A DNA stretch of 64,000 nucleotides, taken from positions 686,121 to 750,120 of the forward strand of contig JAAHGF010000004.1 of NCBI GenBank assembly GCA_010672585.1. The letters run 5' to 3'. The position numbers and the translations under genes were made by a program. Below are positions 45,441 to 54,577 of this stretch, piece by piece. Under the pieces are notes generated by a model. That model was not told the origin of the DNA, did not search any database, and was given only the letters and a program-made list of their open reading frames with translations. Position 1 is the first letter of the stretch. Every line of letters starts with the position of its first letter. The DNA comes from Okeania sp. SIO1I7. Lineage in GTDB: Bacteria > Cyanobacteriota > Cyanobacteriia > Cyanobacteriales > Microcoleaceae.

Positions 45441-46160
45441 TACGACTTCTACTCCAAAATTTTATTCGATGTTAAAGTAATTATAATCAATGCTATGTAT
45501 TAAAAAAACTGTATTAATTCACAGATGAATAAGTTTTACTGTCTTATATCATGTCAGCTTCATTAGTGATAAAAAACTTTCTTCTTTTTTCCTCCTGACT
45601 CCTGACTCCTCCGTTGTTATTTATAAGTATTCAACCGGACATAATATTCATAATATTATTTTTCTTTAGTAACTGGAGAGTACAAAGTTCTTCTAAAAAA
45701 CGTTTTACTTTCAAGACTGAAAAGATTACTGGTAAAGGTTTACAGCACATATAGGGGTATTTATAGAGAAGCTGTCGTAAGCGTGCCAACTGATTTTATA
45801 ACCCTTTCAATGCAAGGCTTTCTCCTCCTGACATTAAACTGTATAACTTTCCGGGACTATGTTTGTTATCGACGGTTTTTTGTAAGTAATGAAAGCTGAA
45901 ATGACGTAAATTCGTTTTCAGCGAACGTGAATGCAGAGAACTTGGCACTTAATTCCAGTTACTCTAGTTTTACGCCTTTTTGTCTAAAGCTATCTTTTTA
46001 AATTGAATAAAAACTCAAGTAAGTGATTTACCATACCCTATTATATTTAGACTATCACGGTTTTTTCTGGATGCAACCTCAAAAATTTGAATAACTGCAT
46101 AATTTCCTTCCCTCCTAATAGTTAAGTAACTAGAACAAATAAATTAGGAGTAGAGTAAAA
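45441..46160. other. Intergenic region with a possible family F element
   Basis: ATCATGTCAGCTTC (45548) and, inverted, ATTATGTCCGGTTGAATA (ending 45645) may be the ends of a ~98-bp family F relative; the interior holds CTCCTGACTC units. The rest (45650-46140) shows no gene. The sequence before 46161 has a clear ribosome site (TTAGGAGTAG). Confidence 0.5.
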
Positions 46161-46607
46161 ATGGCTCAACAATCTTTTGAAACTTTTGTCAGAAATAATT
46201 GTGCAAAAGCTGGTGGGAACATTGCTAAATTAAATCATAGAGAGGCAATGCTTAAGTTTATTATGGATTCTGGAATAGAACAAATACTTTATATCACTAA
46301 ATATGATTCTATTCTGAAATTTTCTGTTCCTAGTGCTGCTGTATTTGATTCTTTAGATAAGATTCCACATATTATTTCTAGCATCTTATTAACAAAAAAT
46401 GCTGAATACAAATTGGGGGAATGGTGTTTGGAAAAAATCCAGGGTAAGGTAGTTTATTCTCTCATGCACAATGTAGATATGAACTTTGTTGATTCAGGTT
46501 ATTTTGTGAATTTAGTCAGTTGTCTAGTTTCAGAATGTGATAAGTTTGATGGTTTTTTAGTAGAGGCAGAGGTAGGTTGTGCAAATCTAAATACATTAAC
46601 TGGTTAA
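46161..46607 (+). CDS. Hypothetical protein, small alpha/beta, possibly chaperone-like
   Basis: 148 residues, well supported by AGGAG 9 bases before the ATG. No family is recognised with certainty. The order of an N-terminal helix pair, beta strands (ILYITKYDSILKFSVPS), then WCLEKIQGKVVYSLMHNVDM and SGYFVNLVSCLVSECDKFDG resembles the YbjN/CesT-type chaperone fold (W..., a beta hairpin, then LVxECDxFDGxLxE). This is only a pattern impression. It is the first gene of a same-strand series with the sigma factor (232 bases downstream) and could be its co-factor or regulator. Confidence 0.6.
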   Translation: MAQQSFETFVRNNCAKAGGNIAKLNHREAMLKFIMDSGIEQILYITKYDSILKFSVPSAAVFDSLDKIPHIISSILLTKNAEYKLGEWCLEKIQGKVVYSLMHNVDMNFVDSGYFVNLVSCLVSECDKFDGFLVEAEVGCANLNTLTG

Positions 46608-46839
46608 CTGTGAATATAAAACAATCAGTATTTGCCCACTCTACTAACTCTTAGTTTGACAATAAATAAACTTGTAGGGATGTTCCATAAAACTTCCCTG
46701 CAATACGATCTACGAAATTTGATATTTTTCCAAAACCGCATTTTTTTGCATCGAATTGCACAAGTAATTATTAAAGGCACACAAGAGAATTTGTCTGGCC
46801 TAATTTTGGCTTTTTTTGTCCTGAAATTTTAGTAGTAAT
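46608..46839. other. Gap between the small hypothetical gene and the sigma factor
   Basis: A 66-codon open frame (46632-46832) exists but has no ribosome site and looks like random AT-rich translation (Phe/Leu/Ile/Lys). GTAGGGATGTTCCATAAAAC is a sequence type often met in intergenic repeats. Promoter sites for the sigma gene could lie here. Confidence 0.4.
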
Positions 46840-47619
46840 ATGATAAAAGCACTATTAAAAAGTCCACAGCAACAGGTAATGAATCTAAAACCGGAAGACT
46901 TGAGCCAGTTATTCAAGGATATCCTTAGGGATGAAGCTGATATTCGTAATAGAGCCAGAAATAAGTTGTCAACATGGCTTTGGCAACATCAGAAAATTGG
47001 TCTAATAGTTAAGAAAAGTTTTTCTCAGACTAATTTTGATGATTCAAATGAGTTTTATGATAATTCTCTACAGGAAACATTCTTAAAGTTTGACAAAATT
47101 CTTACAAATTTTTGTAGGAGAAATCAAATTACTCTCGATCAACTAGATAATATTTCTGAGGATAAACTTGGTAATCTATTCATTTGTTACTTTAATCGTG
47201 CCCACTACAATACAGCTTGCAATTTATATCGTCAATGGCAAAGCAAAAGTAAAGTTGATGGGAAGATTATTGTTAGTTTAGACCAACCGAAAAATGATGT
47301 TGATGGTCAAGAATATTCAACGGTGGGTGAGAAGATAAAAGACCATAAAAATTTCAATGATTTAGATAATTTTAACCTAGGGGATCTTTCTCAGGAAACT
47401 ATAGATAAGTTACCTATTTTTGGTGATTCTATAGATAAGTTGCGCAACTGTACTAAAAAAGTTGATTGCTGGGAATTTTTACTGCTGAAATGTCAAGGTT
47501 ATACAGAAACAGAAATTGCCAATAAAATAGGTGTTAATCAATCTACTGTTAATCGAAATTGGAAGAATAAATGCCTCAAATGTATAGATCAAGTTATTGC
47601 AGAAAATAATATTGAATAA
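46840..47619 (+). CDS. Sigma-70-family RNA polymerase sigma factor (ECF-like)
   Basis: 259 residues. The N-terminal half (LSQLFKDILRDEADIRNRAR ... ETFLKFDKILTNFCRRN, about residues 20-110) fits a diverged region 2, with FNRAHYNTACNLYRQWQSK near 125. The C-terminal region 4 is clear: ELLLLKCQGYTETEIANKIG-like sequence (WEFLLLKCQGYTETEIANKI) then VNQSTVNRNWKNKCLKCIDQ, a helix-turn-helix. It is of the cyanobacterial ECF-like group found beside DUF1822 and CHAT genes. No membrane anti-sigma protein is adjacent, so control may come from neighbouring soluble proteins. Confidence 0.8.
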   Translation: MIKALLKSPQQQVMNLKPEDLSQLFKDILRDEADIRNRARNKLSTWLWQHQKIGLIVKKSFSQTNFDDSNEFYDNSLQETFLKFDKILTNFCRRNQITLDQLDNISEDKLGNLFICYFNRAHYNTACNLYRQWQSKSKVDGKIIVSLDQPKNDVDGQEYSTVGEKIKDHKNFNDLDNFNLGDLSQETIDKLPIFGDSIDKLRNCTKKVDCWEFLLLKCQGYTETEIANKIGVNQSTVNRNWKNKCLKCIDQVIAENNIE

Positions 47620-47724
47620 GTGAATCAGCAATCCGGGGTAATATTCCACTCTGTAGTTCCATGAAAGGTCTCTAAATACACTTCTTTTGAATAAATTGTC
47701 AATCTATAATTATTAACTTCAACT

Positions 47725-48546
47725 ATGAATAGTATCACCGAATCATTGATTTTTAGAATTCCGCTATCTCCAGAAAGCCATGCTATAGCTGAACAATTTG
47801 CCCAACAACAAATTTCTCAACAACGGGCAAAAGAAGTTTATCTAAATACTCTGGCAGTATATATCGGGCAAGATTTTCTAAATAGCTTAGATTTTGAGAC
47901 AAATTTAGAGAATGCTGACTGTTTTAATCCTGTTTGGCGGATGGCTGAAGATGTGGCAGATGTAATTATTCCCGATTTAGGAGTAATAGAATTTCGGTGC
48001 GTTTTACCAGGAGAAATAGGTTTTTTGATTCCTGAATTTGTCAGAGAAAATCGACTGGTTTATGTGGCAGTTGGTTTTGATGAATCTTTGGATTTTTGCG
48101 ACATTTTGGGATTTATTTGTTTGAGCGATTTAACTGAATCTGATGGTTATATTTCTCTGGAAATTTTACAACCTGCTGAAAATTTATTGGATTATTTAAT
48201 GCAATTAGAAGCGGGTAGAGATTTTTTGTTGAGTAATGACCCCTTAGCTGTGCAATTTCGTAATGTTGTGGAGGCAGAAACACAGGAAAAATCTTTGGGT
48301 TTGATGGCAGCAGCATTGGAGGCCATTTATCGTCAATCTCCTGATGATGGCGGTAACTGGCGCGGTAAAGGGGGAAAGGTATTGGCGGGTGACTTGCCCG
48401 CCGTCGGTAAGGTTGTTGAGGAAAGAATGGCTATTTCTACCAGAGATGAAGTAGGGACACCTGTGGCAGAAACTAAGTCAGTGTCGCGTACTACTCAAAA
48501 GTTGGCTAAACAGCTTTTGGGTAAATTGAAAGAGATTTGGGAGTAG
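47725..48546 (+). CDS. DUF1822 family protein
   Basis: 273 residues. The N-terminal RIPLSPESHAIAEQFAQQQI, VYLNTLAVYIGQDFLNSLDF and CFNPVWRMAEDVADVIIPDLG blocks are characteristic of DUF1822, a cyanobacterial family usually encoded next to sigma factors and CHAT or CHASE2 proteins. The middle (EFRCVLPGEIGFLIPEFVRENRLVYVAVGFD) is beta-rich, and the C-terminus is a linker plus an amphipathic helix. No catalytic motif or membrane helix is visible. It lies 105 bases after the sigma gene on the same strand, so a shared transcript is likely. An anti-sigma or adaptor role is inference. Confidence 0.85.
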   Translation: MNSITESLIFRIPLSPESHAIAEQFAQQQISQQRAKEVYLNTLAVYIGQDFLNSLDFETNLENADCFNPVWRMAEDVADVIIPDLGVIEFRCVLPGEIGFLIPEFVRENRLVYVAVGFDESLDFCDILGFICLSDLTESDGYISLEILQPAENLLDYLMQLEAGRDFLLSNDPLAVQFRNVVEAETQEKSLGLMAAALEAIYRQSPDDGGNWRGKGGKVLAGDLPAVGKVVEERMAISTRDEVGTPVAETKSVSRTTQKLAKQLLGKLKEIWE

Positions 48547-48669
48547 GTTGGGTTTTAATCCCCCCTAACCCCCTGTAAGGGGGGGACTTGAAGAATACCC
48601 AACGGAGAATTATGGATGGGAGCAAGATGCTCCCACTGCTAAAATAATGAAAAAAATACGGAACTTACC
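48547..48669. repeat. Short repeat with GGGAGCAAGATGCTCCC palindrome
   Basis: CCCCCCTAACCCCCTGTAAG and GGGAGCAAGATGCTCCCACT lie between DUF1822 and the toxin-antitoxin genes. The palindrome recurs near 8390 and in the CHAT gene near 54070. Confidence 0.6.
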
Positions 48670-48915
48670 ATGAGCATTATTATTTCTGATGAAATATTGG
48701 CTACTACTAGAATGACTCCATCTGAGATGAAACAAGAAATTGCTGTGATGCTTTTCCAAAAAGATAAGCTGACTCTTGGTCAAGCAAGTCAATTTGCTGG
48801 TATGAATAGAATCGCTTTTCAGCATCTACTGGCAAGTCGCCAAATTCCCGTTCACTATGACGTGGAAGATTTGGAACAGGATATTAAAAATTTACAACAG
48901 ATGGGGAGACTATGA
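48670..48915 (+). CDS. UPF0175-family antitoxin
   Basis: 81 residues. MSIIISDEILATTRMTPSEM, then KQEIAVMLFQKDKLTLGQAS and FAGMNRIAFQHLLASRQIPVHYD: the LxxAIxLYxxGKLSLGKAAELAGMxxxxFxxLLxxxxI pattern of UPF0175, a helix-turn-helix antitoxin. Its stop overlaps the next start (ATGA at 48912-48915), the usual arrangement with a DUF3368 toxin. Confidence 0.88.
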   Translation: MSIIISDEILATTRMTPSEMKQEIAVMLFQKDKLTLGQASQFAGMNRIAFQHLLASRQIPVHYDVEDLEQDIKNLQQMGRL

Positions 48916-49400
48916 TTGTTGTCAGCGATACCTCAGCTATCAACAACCTAGCTTCTATTAACCAACTCCACTTGTTACGCCAACTATACGGTGAGGTGAT
49001 TATTCCTACAGCAGTTTATCTGGAATTGACAGAAACAGCTTTTCCTGTGGCAGGTGCAACTGAAGTCCAAACATACGATTGGATTTCAACTTCCCCAGTC
49101 ACTAACCAACTTCTGGTGGAACTATTACAAAATGAATTAGACCGTGGAGAGGCAGAAGCAATAGCTTTGGCAATTGAGATATCAGCAGAACAACTTTTGC
49201 TAGACGAACGTCGCGGTCGGGTGGTAGCAGCTAGGCTGAATTTACCCTATACAGGGATTTTGGGAATTTTAATTGAGGCAAAAAGTCAAAATATGATTTC
49301 GGAAGTTAAGCCTTTGCTAGAAGCGCTCATCCATCAAGCGGGTTTCTGGGTCGCAAAACCTCTTTACGACCGCATCCTGGAAATTGTTGGTGAGTATTAG
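48912..49400 (+). CDS. DUF3368 PIN-like toxin
   Basis: 162 residues. The PIN-fold acidic residues are seen in VVSDTSAINNLASI (Asp near 5), in ELDRGEAEAIALAIE (Glu near 80-84) and in LLLDERRGRVVAARLNL (Asp near 97). GEVIIPTAVYLELTE is the second strand/helix of the fold. DUF3368 proteins are putative ribonucleases of toxin-antitoxin pairs with UPF0175. The ATGA overlap supports co-translation. No truncation is seen. Confidence 0.88.
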   Translation: MIVVSDTSAINNLASINQLHLLRQLYGEVIIPTAVYLELTETAFPVAGATEVQTYDWISTSPVTNQLLVELLQNELDRGEAEAIALAIEISAEQLLLDERRGRVVAARLNLPYTGILGILIEAKSQNMISEVKPLLEALIHQAGFWVAKPLYDRILEIVGEY

Positions 49401-49639
49401 TTTTTTTGCGATCGCCTCTCTCCAGTCCAGTCCCCAGTCCATTTCCCCAGTCTAGTCTCCCCCTTTCCAAGGGGGGTTAGGGGGGATAAACTAAGCGATC
49501 GCCTCTATCTAGAAGTTTTAATTGCAGCAAGAGCAAGAAGAGGCCATACACAGATTTGGCCACGGATGCACGGATAATGTGAGGTGGAAATTAGCGATCG
49601 CTAAAACTACTGATAACTGATAACTGATAACTGAAAAAA
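49401..49639. repeat. Intergenic short repeats
   Basis: CAGTCCCCAGTCC-type units, CCCCCTTTCCAAGGGGGGTT, three HIP1-like GCGATCGC sites and three ACTGATAACTG units directly before the next start. No gene is present. Confidence 0.6.
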
Positions 49640-49894
49640 ATGAATAGAGAACAAGTTTTGTTAGATAAGTGGCGCAGTTTACCTGTGGAAAAACAGCAGG
49701 AAGTATTAGATTTGGTCGAACAATTTTATAGACAAAATCTGGATATAGATCGGGAAAATATTTATCAACCTAAAACGGAAATGGGTAAAAAATTATGGCA
49801 AATTCGTTCTCAAGCACTTGCTAAACAACCTAAGTTACTAACTTGGGATGAAGTTGAAGCAGAAATTAGCGATCGCCGGGGTGAAAGAGAGTGA
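49640..49894 (+). CDS. Small antitoxin-like protein (DUF2281-like)
   Basis: 84 residues. The N-terminal LLDKWRSLPVEKQQEVLDLVEQF is the helix of DUF2281-type antitoxins (LxxLPxExQxEVLDFVxFL). The C-terminal half (MGKKLWQIRSQALAKQPKLLTWDEVEAEI) could occupy the toxin's active site. Its stop overlaps the next gene's GTG start (GTGA at 49891-49894). Confidence 0.8.
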   Translation: MNREQVLLDKWRSLPVEKQQEVLDLVEQFYRQNLDIDRENIYQPKTEMGKKLWQIRSQALAKQPKLLTWDEVEAEISDRRGERE

Positions 49895-50301
49895 CTTTTA
49901 CCAAAACTTATATAGATTCTGGCGTACTTATTGCAGCATTTAGAGGTATAACAACTGTAGCAGTTAAAGCGACAGAAGTTCTTGACGACCCTCAACGAGA
50001 ATATGCAACTAGCTTATTTGTGAAATTAGAGGTATTGCCCAAAGCTAGATATAATAAACAACTGGCTGAAGTTGATTTTTATGAAACTTTTTTTGCTGGT
50101 TGTAGTATTTGGGCAAATGAATTGGAAAAGATTGTTGAATCTGCACAAAAGTTAGCTTCTGATTTTGGGTTGGGGGCAATGGATGCTCTTCATGTAGCGG
50201 CGGCAATTTCTGTGGGTGCTGATGAGTTAATAACTACTGAAAAACCGAGTAAACCTATGCACCGAATAACTGAAGTTCGGGTGATTTCTATTTCTCAATA
50301 A
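49891..50301 (+). CDS. PIN-domain (VapC-like) toxin
   Basis: 136 residues from GTG 49891, which overlaps the antitoxin stop; no better start exists. Acidic PIN residues lie in TYIDSGVLIAAF (Asp8), SLFVKLEVLPKA (Glu near 48), GAMDALHVAAAI (Asp near 98) and a weak ITTEKPSKPM end. VapC-like enzymes are Mg-dependent ribonucleases. The toxin ends 23 bases before the TPR-CHAT gene, so the pair is embedded in that transcription direction. Confidence 0.85.
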   Translation: MTFTKTYIDSGVLIAAFRGITTVAVKATEVLDDPQREYATSLFVKLEVLPKARYNKQLAEVDFYETFFAGCSIWANELEKIVESAQKLASDFGLGAMDALHVAAAISVGADELITTEKPSKPMHRITEVRVISISQ

Positions 50302-50324
50302 CAATCTACAAATATCAACTAAAA

Positions 50325-53300
50325 ATGAACGAACAACGTCTAAAAGTATACATACAACTAATTCAACAACTCCTAGAATGTCCGCCAGGCCAGGAGCCAA
50401 ACATTCTCCAAAAGCATCAACACTTAATCGATAAGGAATTCATCGCCTTCATGCAGCAGTATGCAAAAGCTATGTTAAAAGCAGGCAAAACAAATAACGC
50501 CCGACAGCTAATGAATATGGCTCAACAACTAACACCATGGTTAAATCAATCGCAAAATCCTGTTTCTTACAACACCCTACTGCAACAACTACTACAAGCA
50601 GAATGGGAGGTAGGTACAGGTAAAGCAGACAGAAACATTGTCTACCACATCCTAGACAATAACCAACACCTCCTTGATGAAAACCTTGCTCACATCCTGC
50701 CACAATACGCATCCAACCTCATTAGCAACAACTCTCCTGAAACTACGGATAATACTGTTGCATTAATCGCAAACCTGAGTTTTCATATTTGGGAGTTTCC
50801 TAGGGGAAACAGAAAAGCACAAATAGAAATAGCGATCGCCGGATATCTCTTCAACCTCAGCCACCATAAAGAAAACACCAAAAAATGGGCAGGGACTCAA
50901 AACAACCTAGGTGGTACCTACTGTCAGAGAATCAAAGGTAACACAGCCGACAATATAGAAATGGCTATTACCTGCTTCCAAGCTGCTTTGAGAGTGAGAA
51001 CCGAATCTGCCTATCCCCAAGATTGGGCAATGACTCAAAATAACCTCGCTGGAGCCTACTGTCAGAGAATCAAAGGTAACAAAGCAGACAATATAGAAAT
51101 GGCCATTACCTGCTTCCAAGCTGCTTTGAGAGTATTCACCGAATCTGCACATCTCCAAGATTGGGCAATGACTCAATACAACCTAGCTGCAGCCTACAAA
51201 AACAGAATCAAAGGTGACACAGGCGACAACATTGAATCTGCCATTTCTTGCTACCAAGCGGCTTTGAGAGTATTCACCGAATTTGCCTATCCTCAAAATT
51301 GGGCAAAGGCTCAAAACAACCTAGCTGTAGCCTACAAAAACAGAATCAAAGGCAACACAGCCGATAACATAGAATCGGCCATTGCATACTACCAAGCTGC
51401 TTTGAGAGTATTCACCGAATCTGCATATCCCCGAGATTGGGCAATAACTCAAAACAACCTAGCTGTAGCCTACAAAAACAGAATCAAAGGTAACAAAGCC
51501 GATAATATAGAATCTGCCATTGGCTGCTGCCAAGCTGCTTTGAGAGTGAGAACCGAATCTGCATATCCCCAAGCTTGGGCAAAGACTCAAAACAGCCTAG
51601 GATTAGTCTACAAAGAAAGAATCAAAGGCAACACAGCCGAGAACATAGAAACGGCCATTACCTGCTTGCAAGCTGCTTTGAGAGTATTCACCGAATCTGC
51701 ATATCCGCAAGATTGGGCAATGACTCAAGACAACCTAGCTATAGCCTACTGTCAGAGAATCAAAGGTAACAAAGCCGATAATATAGAATCGGCCATTGCA
51801 TACTACCAAGCTGCTTTGAGAGTGAGAACCGAATTAGCATATCCCCAAAATTGGGCAATAACTCAAAACAACCTAGCTAATGCTTACTCTAGCAGAATCA
51901 AAGGTAACAAAGCCGACAACATAGAATCTGCCATTGCATACTACCAAGCTGCTTTGAGAGTATTCACCGAATCTGCCTATCCTCAAGATTGGGCAATGAC
52001 TCAACATAACCTAGCTCATGCCTTCTGTCATAGAATCAAAGGCAACACAGCCGAGAACATAGAATCTGCCATTGCATACTACCAAGCTGCTTTGAGAGTA
52101 TTCACCGAATCTGCCTATCCCCAAGATTGGGCAACGACTCAAAATAACCTAGCTAATGCCTACTCTAACAGAATCAAAGGTAACAAAGCCGAGAACATAG
52201 AATCTGCCATTATCTGCTACCAAGCCGCTTTGAGAGTATATAAACCAGAAACCTTACCAGCCGAATGTTTAGGAATCGCCAATAACCTAGCAAACTTAGC
52301 CTCAAAACAAAAAAACTCGCAACTCGCCATAGATAACTATGAAACAGCTATTGCCGCCATCGAGCAAAGTCGAGATTGGATACCCGACGAAATTGCCAGG
52401 CAAAAAATCTTGCGTGACAATAGATATGTCTATGACAAGATGATTCAAGCTTGCATTAACACTCAACAATATGACAAAGCCTTGGAAACAGTAGAAAGAT
52501 TTCGCTGTCGTCGCTTGCTTGACTTAATCCTCACCAAAGAATTATACAAAAATGCCGAAGTACCAGAAGCCATCCGCAACTTGGAAAAACAAATGGAAGC
52601 AAAACAGTGGGAAATCGACCAGTTACGTCGGCAGTTAGAAACCCCAGAAGAAAAGCAATTAGTAGGTGCTAGTCATAACCTTACCCGCGACAAGTGGGAT
52701 GATATTACGGAGGACATCCGAAAGTTAATAGCTGAAAAACAGGAAATCTGGCAACAGATGCGTCGGTTAGACCCGGTTTTAGCTGAAGGTCAACAAGCAC
52801 CGGGAGTTAGTGTGGAGGGGATGAAAGATTTGTTAAAAATTAGGCAACAGGCAATAGACAACAGGCAACAGGGAGAAGATGTTGCTCTCCTGAGTTTCTA
52901 CACCACCAGAAAAGGATATAATACTTATATTTTTATCCTCACTCAAGCAGGAGTTAAACTACACCGTTGTCAACATTACGAAAGGTTGCAACTGCGGCTA
53001 TGGGGCAATTGGTTTCTACCCTACTCCCAAATAGATTATTTAGCTGCAGAAGAAGCAGGTGCGATTTTAATCAAATGTCATGTTTATGCCATTGAGTCAA
53101 TCAACGAAAAACCATCCAATGTAGTAGTTAAACTCAAGGATGGTAGGGAAGAAAAAATCAGTTTTTCCGACTTTAACGCATTACGGAAACAAAAGAAACA
53201 GGAATTATACAAACAATGGCAAGACAAAATGGAAGAGATGTTAAAAGAGTTAGCTGACAGACTGCAAATAAACCAACTCATAGAAAAACTCACGGATATC

Positions 53301-54254
53301 AAAGAAATTATTCTGGTGCCGTTTATGTATCTGCATCAAATTCCCTTACCAGCATTACCCCTAGACAACGGCGAATATTTAGGGGATAAATTCCGGGTCA
53401 GAATAGCACCAAGCACCCAAGTATTAACATTTTGTCGGCAACAACCCCAAAACCGAGAAGCAAACCTGCCACGTTACGGTATCGTCGAAAATACTAGAGA
53501 CGATCTACCATACACTCCCAAAGAATGCGAATTAGTAGCACAAATTTATGGAGTCGCCCCCGAACACCATCTCAAAGGCAGCAAACAGGCAACCAAAGCT
53601 AAGTATAAACAGTTGTTGACGAGAGAGAAAGTATTAGGTTTACTCTCCAGTCACCACGCCAAGTCTAATTTAACCGAACCATTAGAATCAAAGTTATTGC
53701 TAGGAGACACGGACTTAACATTAGGGGAGTTGCTCAATGCCAGCATTCGTTTCCCGCAGTTAGGAGACTTATTTCTCTCCTGTTGTGAAACGGCGTTAGG
53801 AAATTCAGAATTAACGGACGATATTTTTACTCTCAGCGCAGCATTTTTATCCGCAGGAGCATCGAATGTCATCAGTAGTTTGTGGTCGGTGAATGATTTG
53901 GCAACGACAATTTTATCATATTTTTACCACCGCAACCGCGCCGAAGGTATTCCCAGTGCAGATGCGTTATGGCAAGCACAGATGGAGTTGAAAGAGTTAA
54001 CACTGGCAAAAGCGGAGGAGAGTTTGGACGATGCAGAAGCGGTATTAGAAGAGTTTGAAGGAAATCATCCAGTGGGAGCATCTTGCTCGCCAGAAACTCC
54101 AGGAAATACAGAATATGAGGAAAAGAAGAAAATAGCTGATAACTGTCAGGAAGTTTATGATTTAGTAGAGGAAGCTCAAGAATTGATAGGGGGTGAAAAA
54201 CCCTTTAATCATCCTTTTTATTGGGCAGGTTTTGTTTGTCAAGGAGAAGGGTGA
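50325..54254 (+). CDS. Giant TPR-CHAT protein (caspase-like protease)
   Basis: 1309 residues. After a ~190-residue helical N-domain come ten near-identical 46-residue TPR units (about 193-652; NNLAxAYxxRIKGNxADNIE ... CFQAALRVFTESAYPQDWAM). A further TPR/coiled-coil part follows to ~830 (RNLEKQMEAKQWEIDQLRRQ), then a CHAT domain at the C-terminus. Catalytic dyad: His1110/1111 (SSHHAKS) and Cys1154 (FLSCCETALG, the usual LSACETGLG). GASNVISSLWSVND is the typical late CHAT motif. No signal or membrane part is present. Near 54065-54095 an intergenic palindrome (AGTGGGAGCATCTTGCTCGC) is read as VGASCSPETPG inside the domain. CHAT proteases are known effectors, e.g. with gRAMP (Craspase). Confidence 0.92.
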   Translation: MNEQRLKVYIQLIQQLLECPPGQEPNILQKHQHLIDKEFIAFMQQYAKAMLKAGKTNNARQLMNMAQQLTPWLNQSQNPVSYNTLLQQLLQAEWEVGTGKADRNIVYHILDNNQHLLDENLAHILPQYASNLISNNSPETTDNTVALIANLSFHIWEFPRGNRKAQIEIAIAGYLFNLSHHKENTKKWAGTQNNLGGTYCQRIKGNTADNIEMAITCFQAALRVRTESAYPQDWAMTQNNLAGAYCQRIKGNKADNIEMAITCFQAALRVFTESAHLQDWAMTQYNLAAAYKNRIKGDTGDNIESAISCYQAALRVFTEFAYPQNWAKAQNNLAVAYKNRIKGNTADNIESAIAYYQAALRVFTESAYPRDWAITQNNLAVAYKNRIKGNKADNIESAIGCCQAALRVRTESAYPQAWAKTQNSLGLVYKERIKGNTAENIETAITCLQAALRVFTESAYPQDWAMTQDNLAIAYCQRIKGNKADNIESAIAYYQAALRVRTELAYPQNWAITQNNLANAYSSRIKGNKADNIESAIAYYQAALRVFTESAYPQDWAMTQHNLAHAFCHRIKGNTAENIESAIAYYQAALRVFTESAYPQDWATTQNNLANAYSNRIKGNKAENIESAIICYQAALRVYKPETLPAECLGIANNLANLASKQKNSQLAIDNYETAIAAIEQSRDWIPDEIARQKILRDNRYVYDKMIQACINTQQYDKALETVERFRCRRLLDLILTKELYKNAEVPEAIRNLEKQMEAKQWEIDQLRRQLETPEEKQLVGASHNLTRDKWDDITEDIRKLIAEKQEIWQQMRRLDPVLAEGQQAPGVSVEGMKDLLKIRQQAIDNRQQGEDVALLSFYTTRKGYNTYIFILTQAGVKLHRCQHYERLQLRLWGNWFLPYSQIDYLAAEEAGAILIKCHVYAIESINEKPSNVVVKLKDGREEKISFSDFNALRKQKKQELYKQWQDKMEEMLKELADRLQINQLIEKLTDIKEIILVPFMYLHQIPLPALPLDNGEYLGDKFRVRIAPSTQVLTFCRQQPQNREANLPRYGIVENTRDDLPYTPKECELVAQIYGVAPEHHLKGSKQATKAKYKQLLTREKVLGLLSSHHAKSNLTEPLESKLLLGDTDLTLGELLNASIRFPQLGDLFLSCCETALGNSELTDDIFTLSAAFLSAGASNVISSLWSVNDLATTILSYFYHRNRAEGIPSADALWQAQMELKELTLAKAEESLDDAEAVLEEFEGNHPVGASCSPETPGNTEYEEKKKIADNCQEVYDLVEEAQELIGGEKPFNHPFYWAGFVCQGEG

Positions 54255-54577
54255 ATTCAGTTATCAGTTATCAGTTATCACTCATCAGTTGCAGGAGTCA
54301 TAATTCAGGAGCTATGCTGAAGGAAAAAAGATAATATGGTAAGCTAAAAAGTAGCGCTATTATGGGAAGTGTGAGAAGGGTGAGGAGATCAAGAAATATT
54401 TGGCTAAGTATTTAATATCATGTTCGGATGATCACTTATAATAAAGCCAGAATCATTACAGTAGAAGTATTCAAACTTTATGGCCAAAAGAATTGTGATC
54501 GCCAACTACCTTTATGTTCTGACGATCGCTTATAACTGAACATCCCTAGTTTGAGGCCACCAATGGAAACAAGTTAT
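54255..54577. other. Intergenic region
   Basis: TCAGTTATCAG units directly follow the CHAT stop. A family F-like left end, ATATCATGTTCGGATGATCA (54416-54435), is isolated. No gene is seen. Confidence 0.4.

Noticed and set aside
46632..46832. 66-codon frame between the 46161 gene and the sigma factor
   Set aside because: No ribosome site, Phe/Leu/Ile/Lys-rich random composition, and repeat-like DNA inside; treated as non-coding.
50901..52240. CRISPR-like periodicity at 138 bp
   Set aside because: It is a coding TPR array in one long frame.
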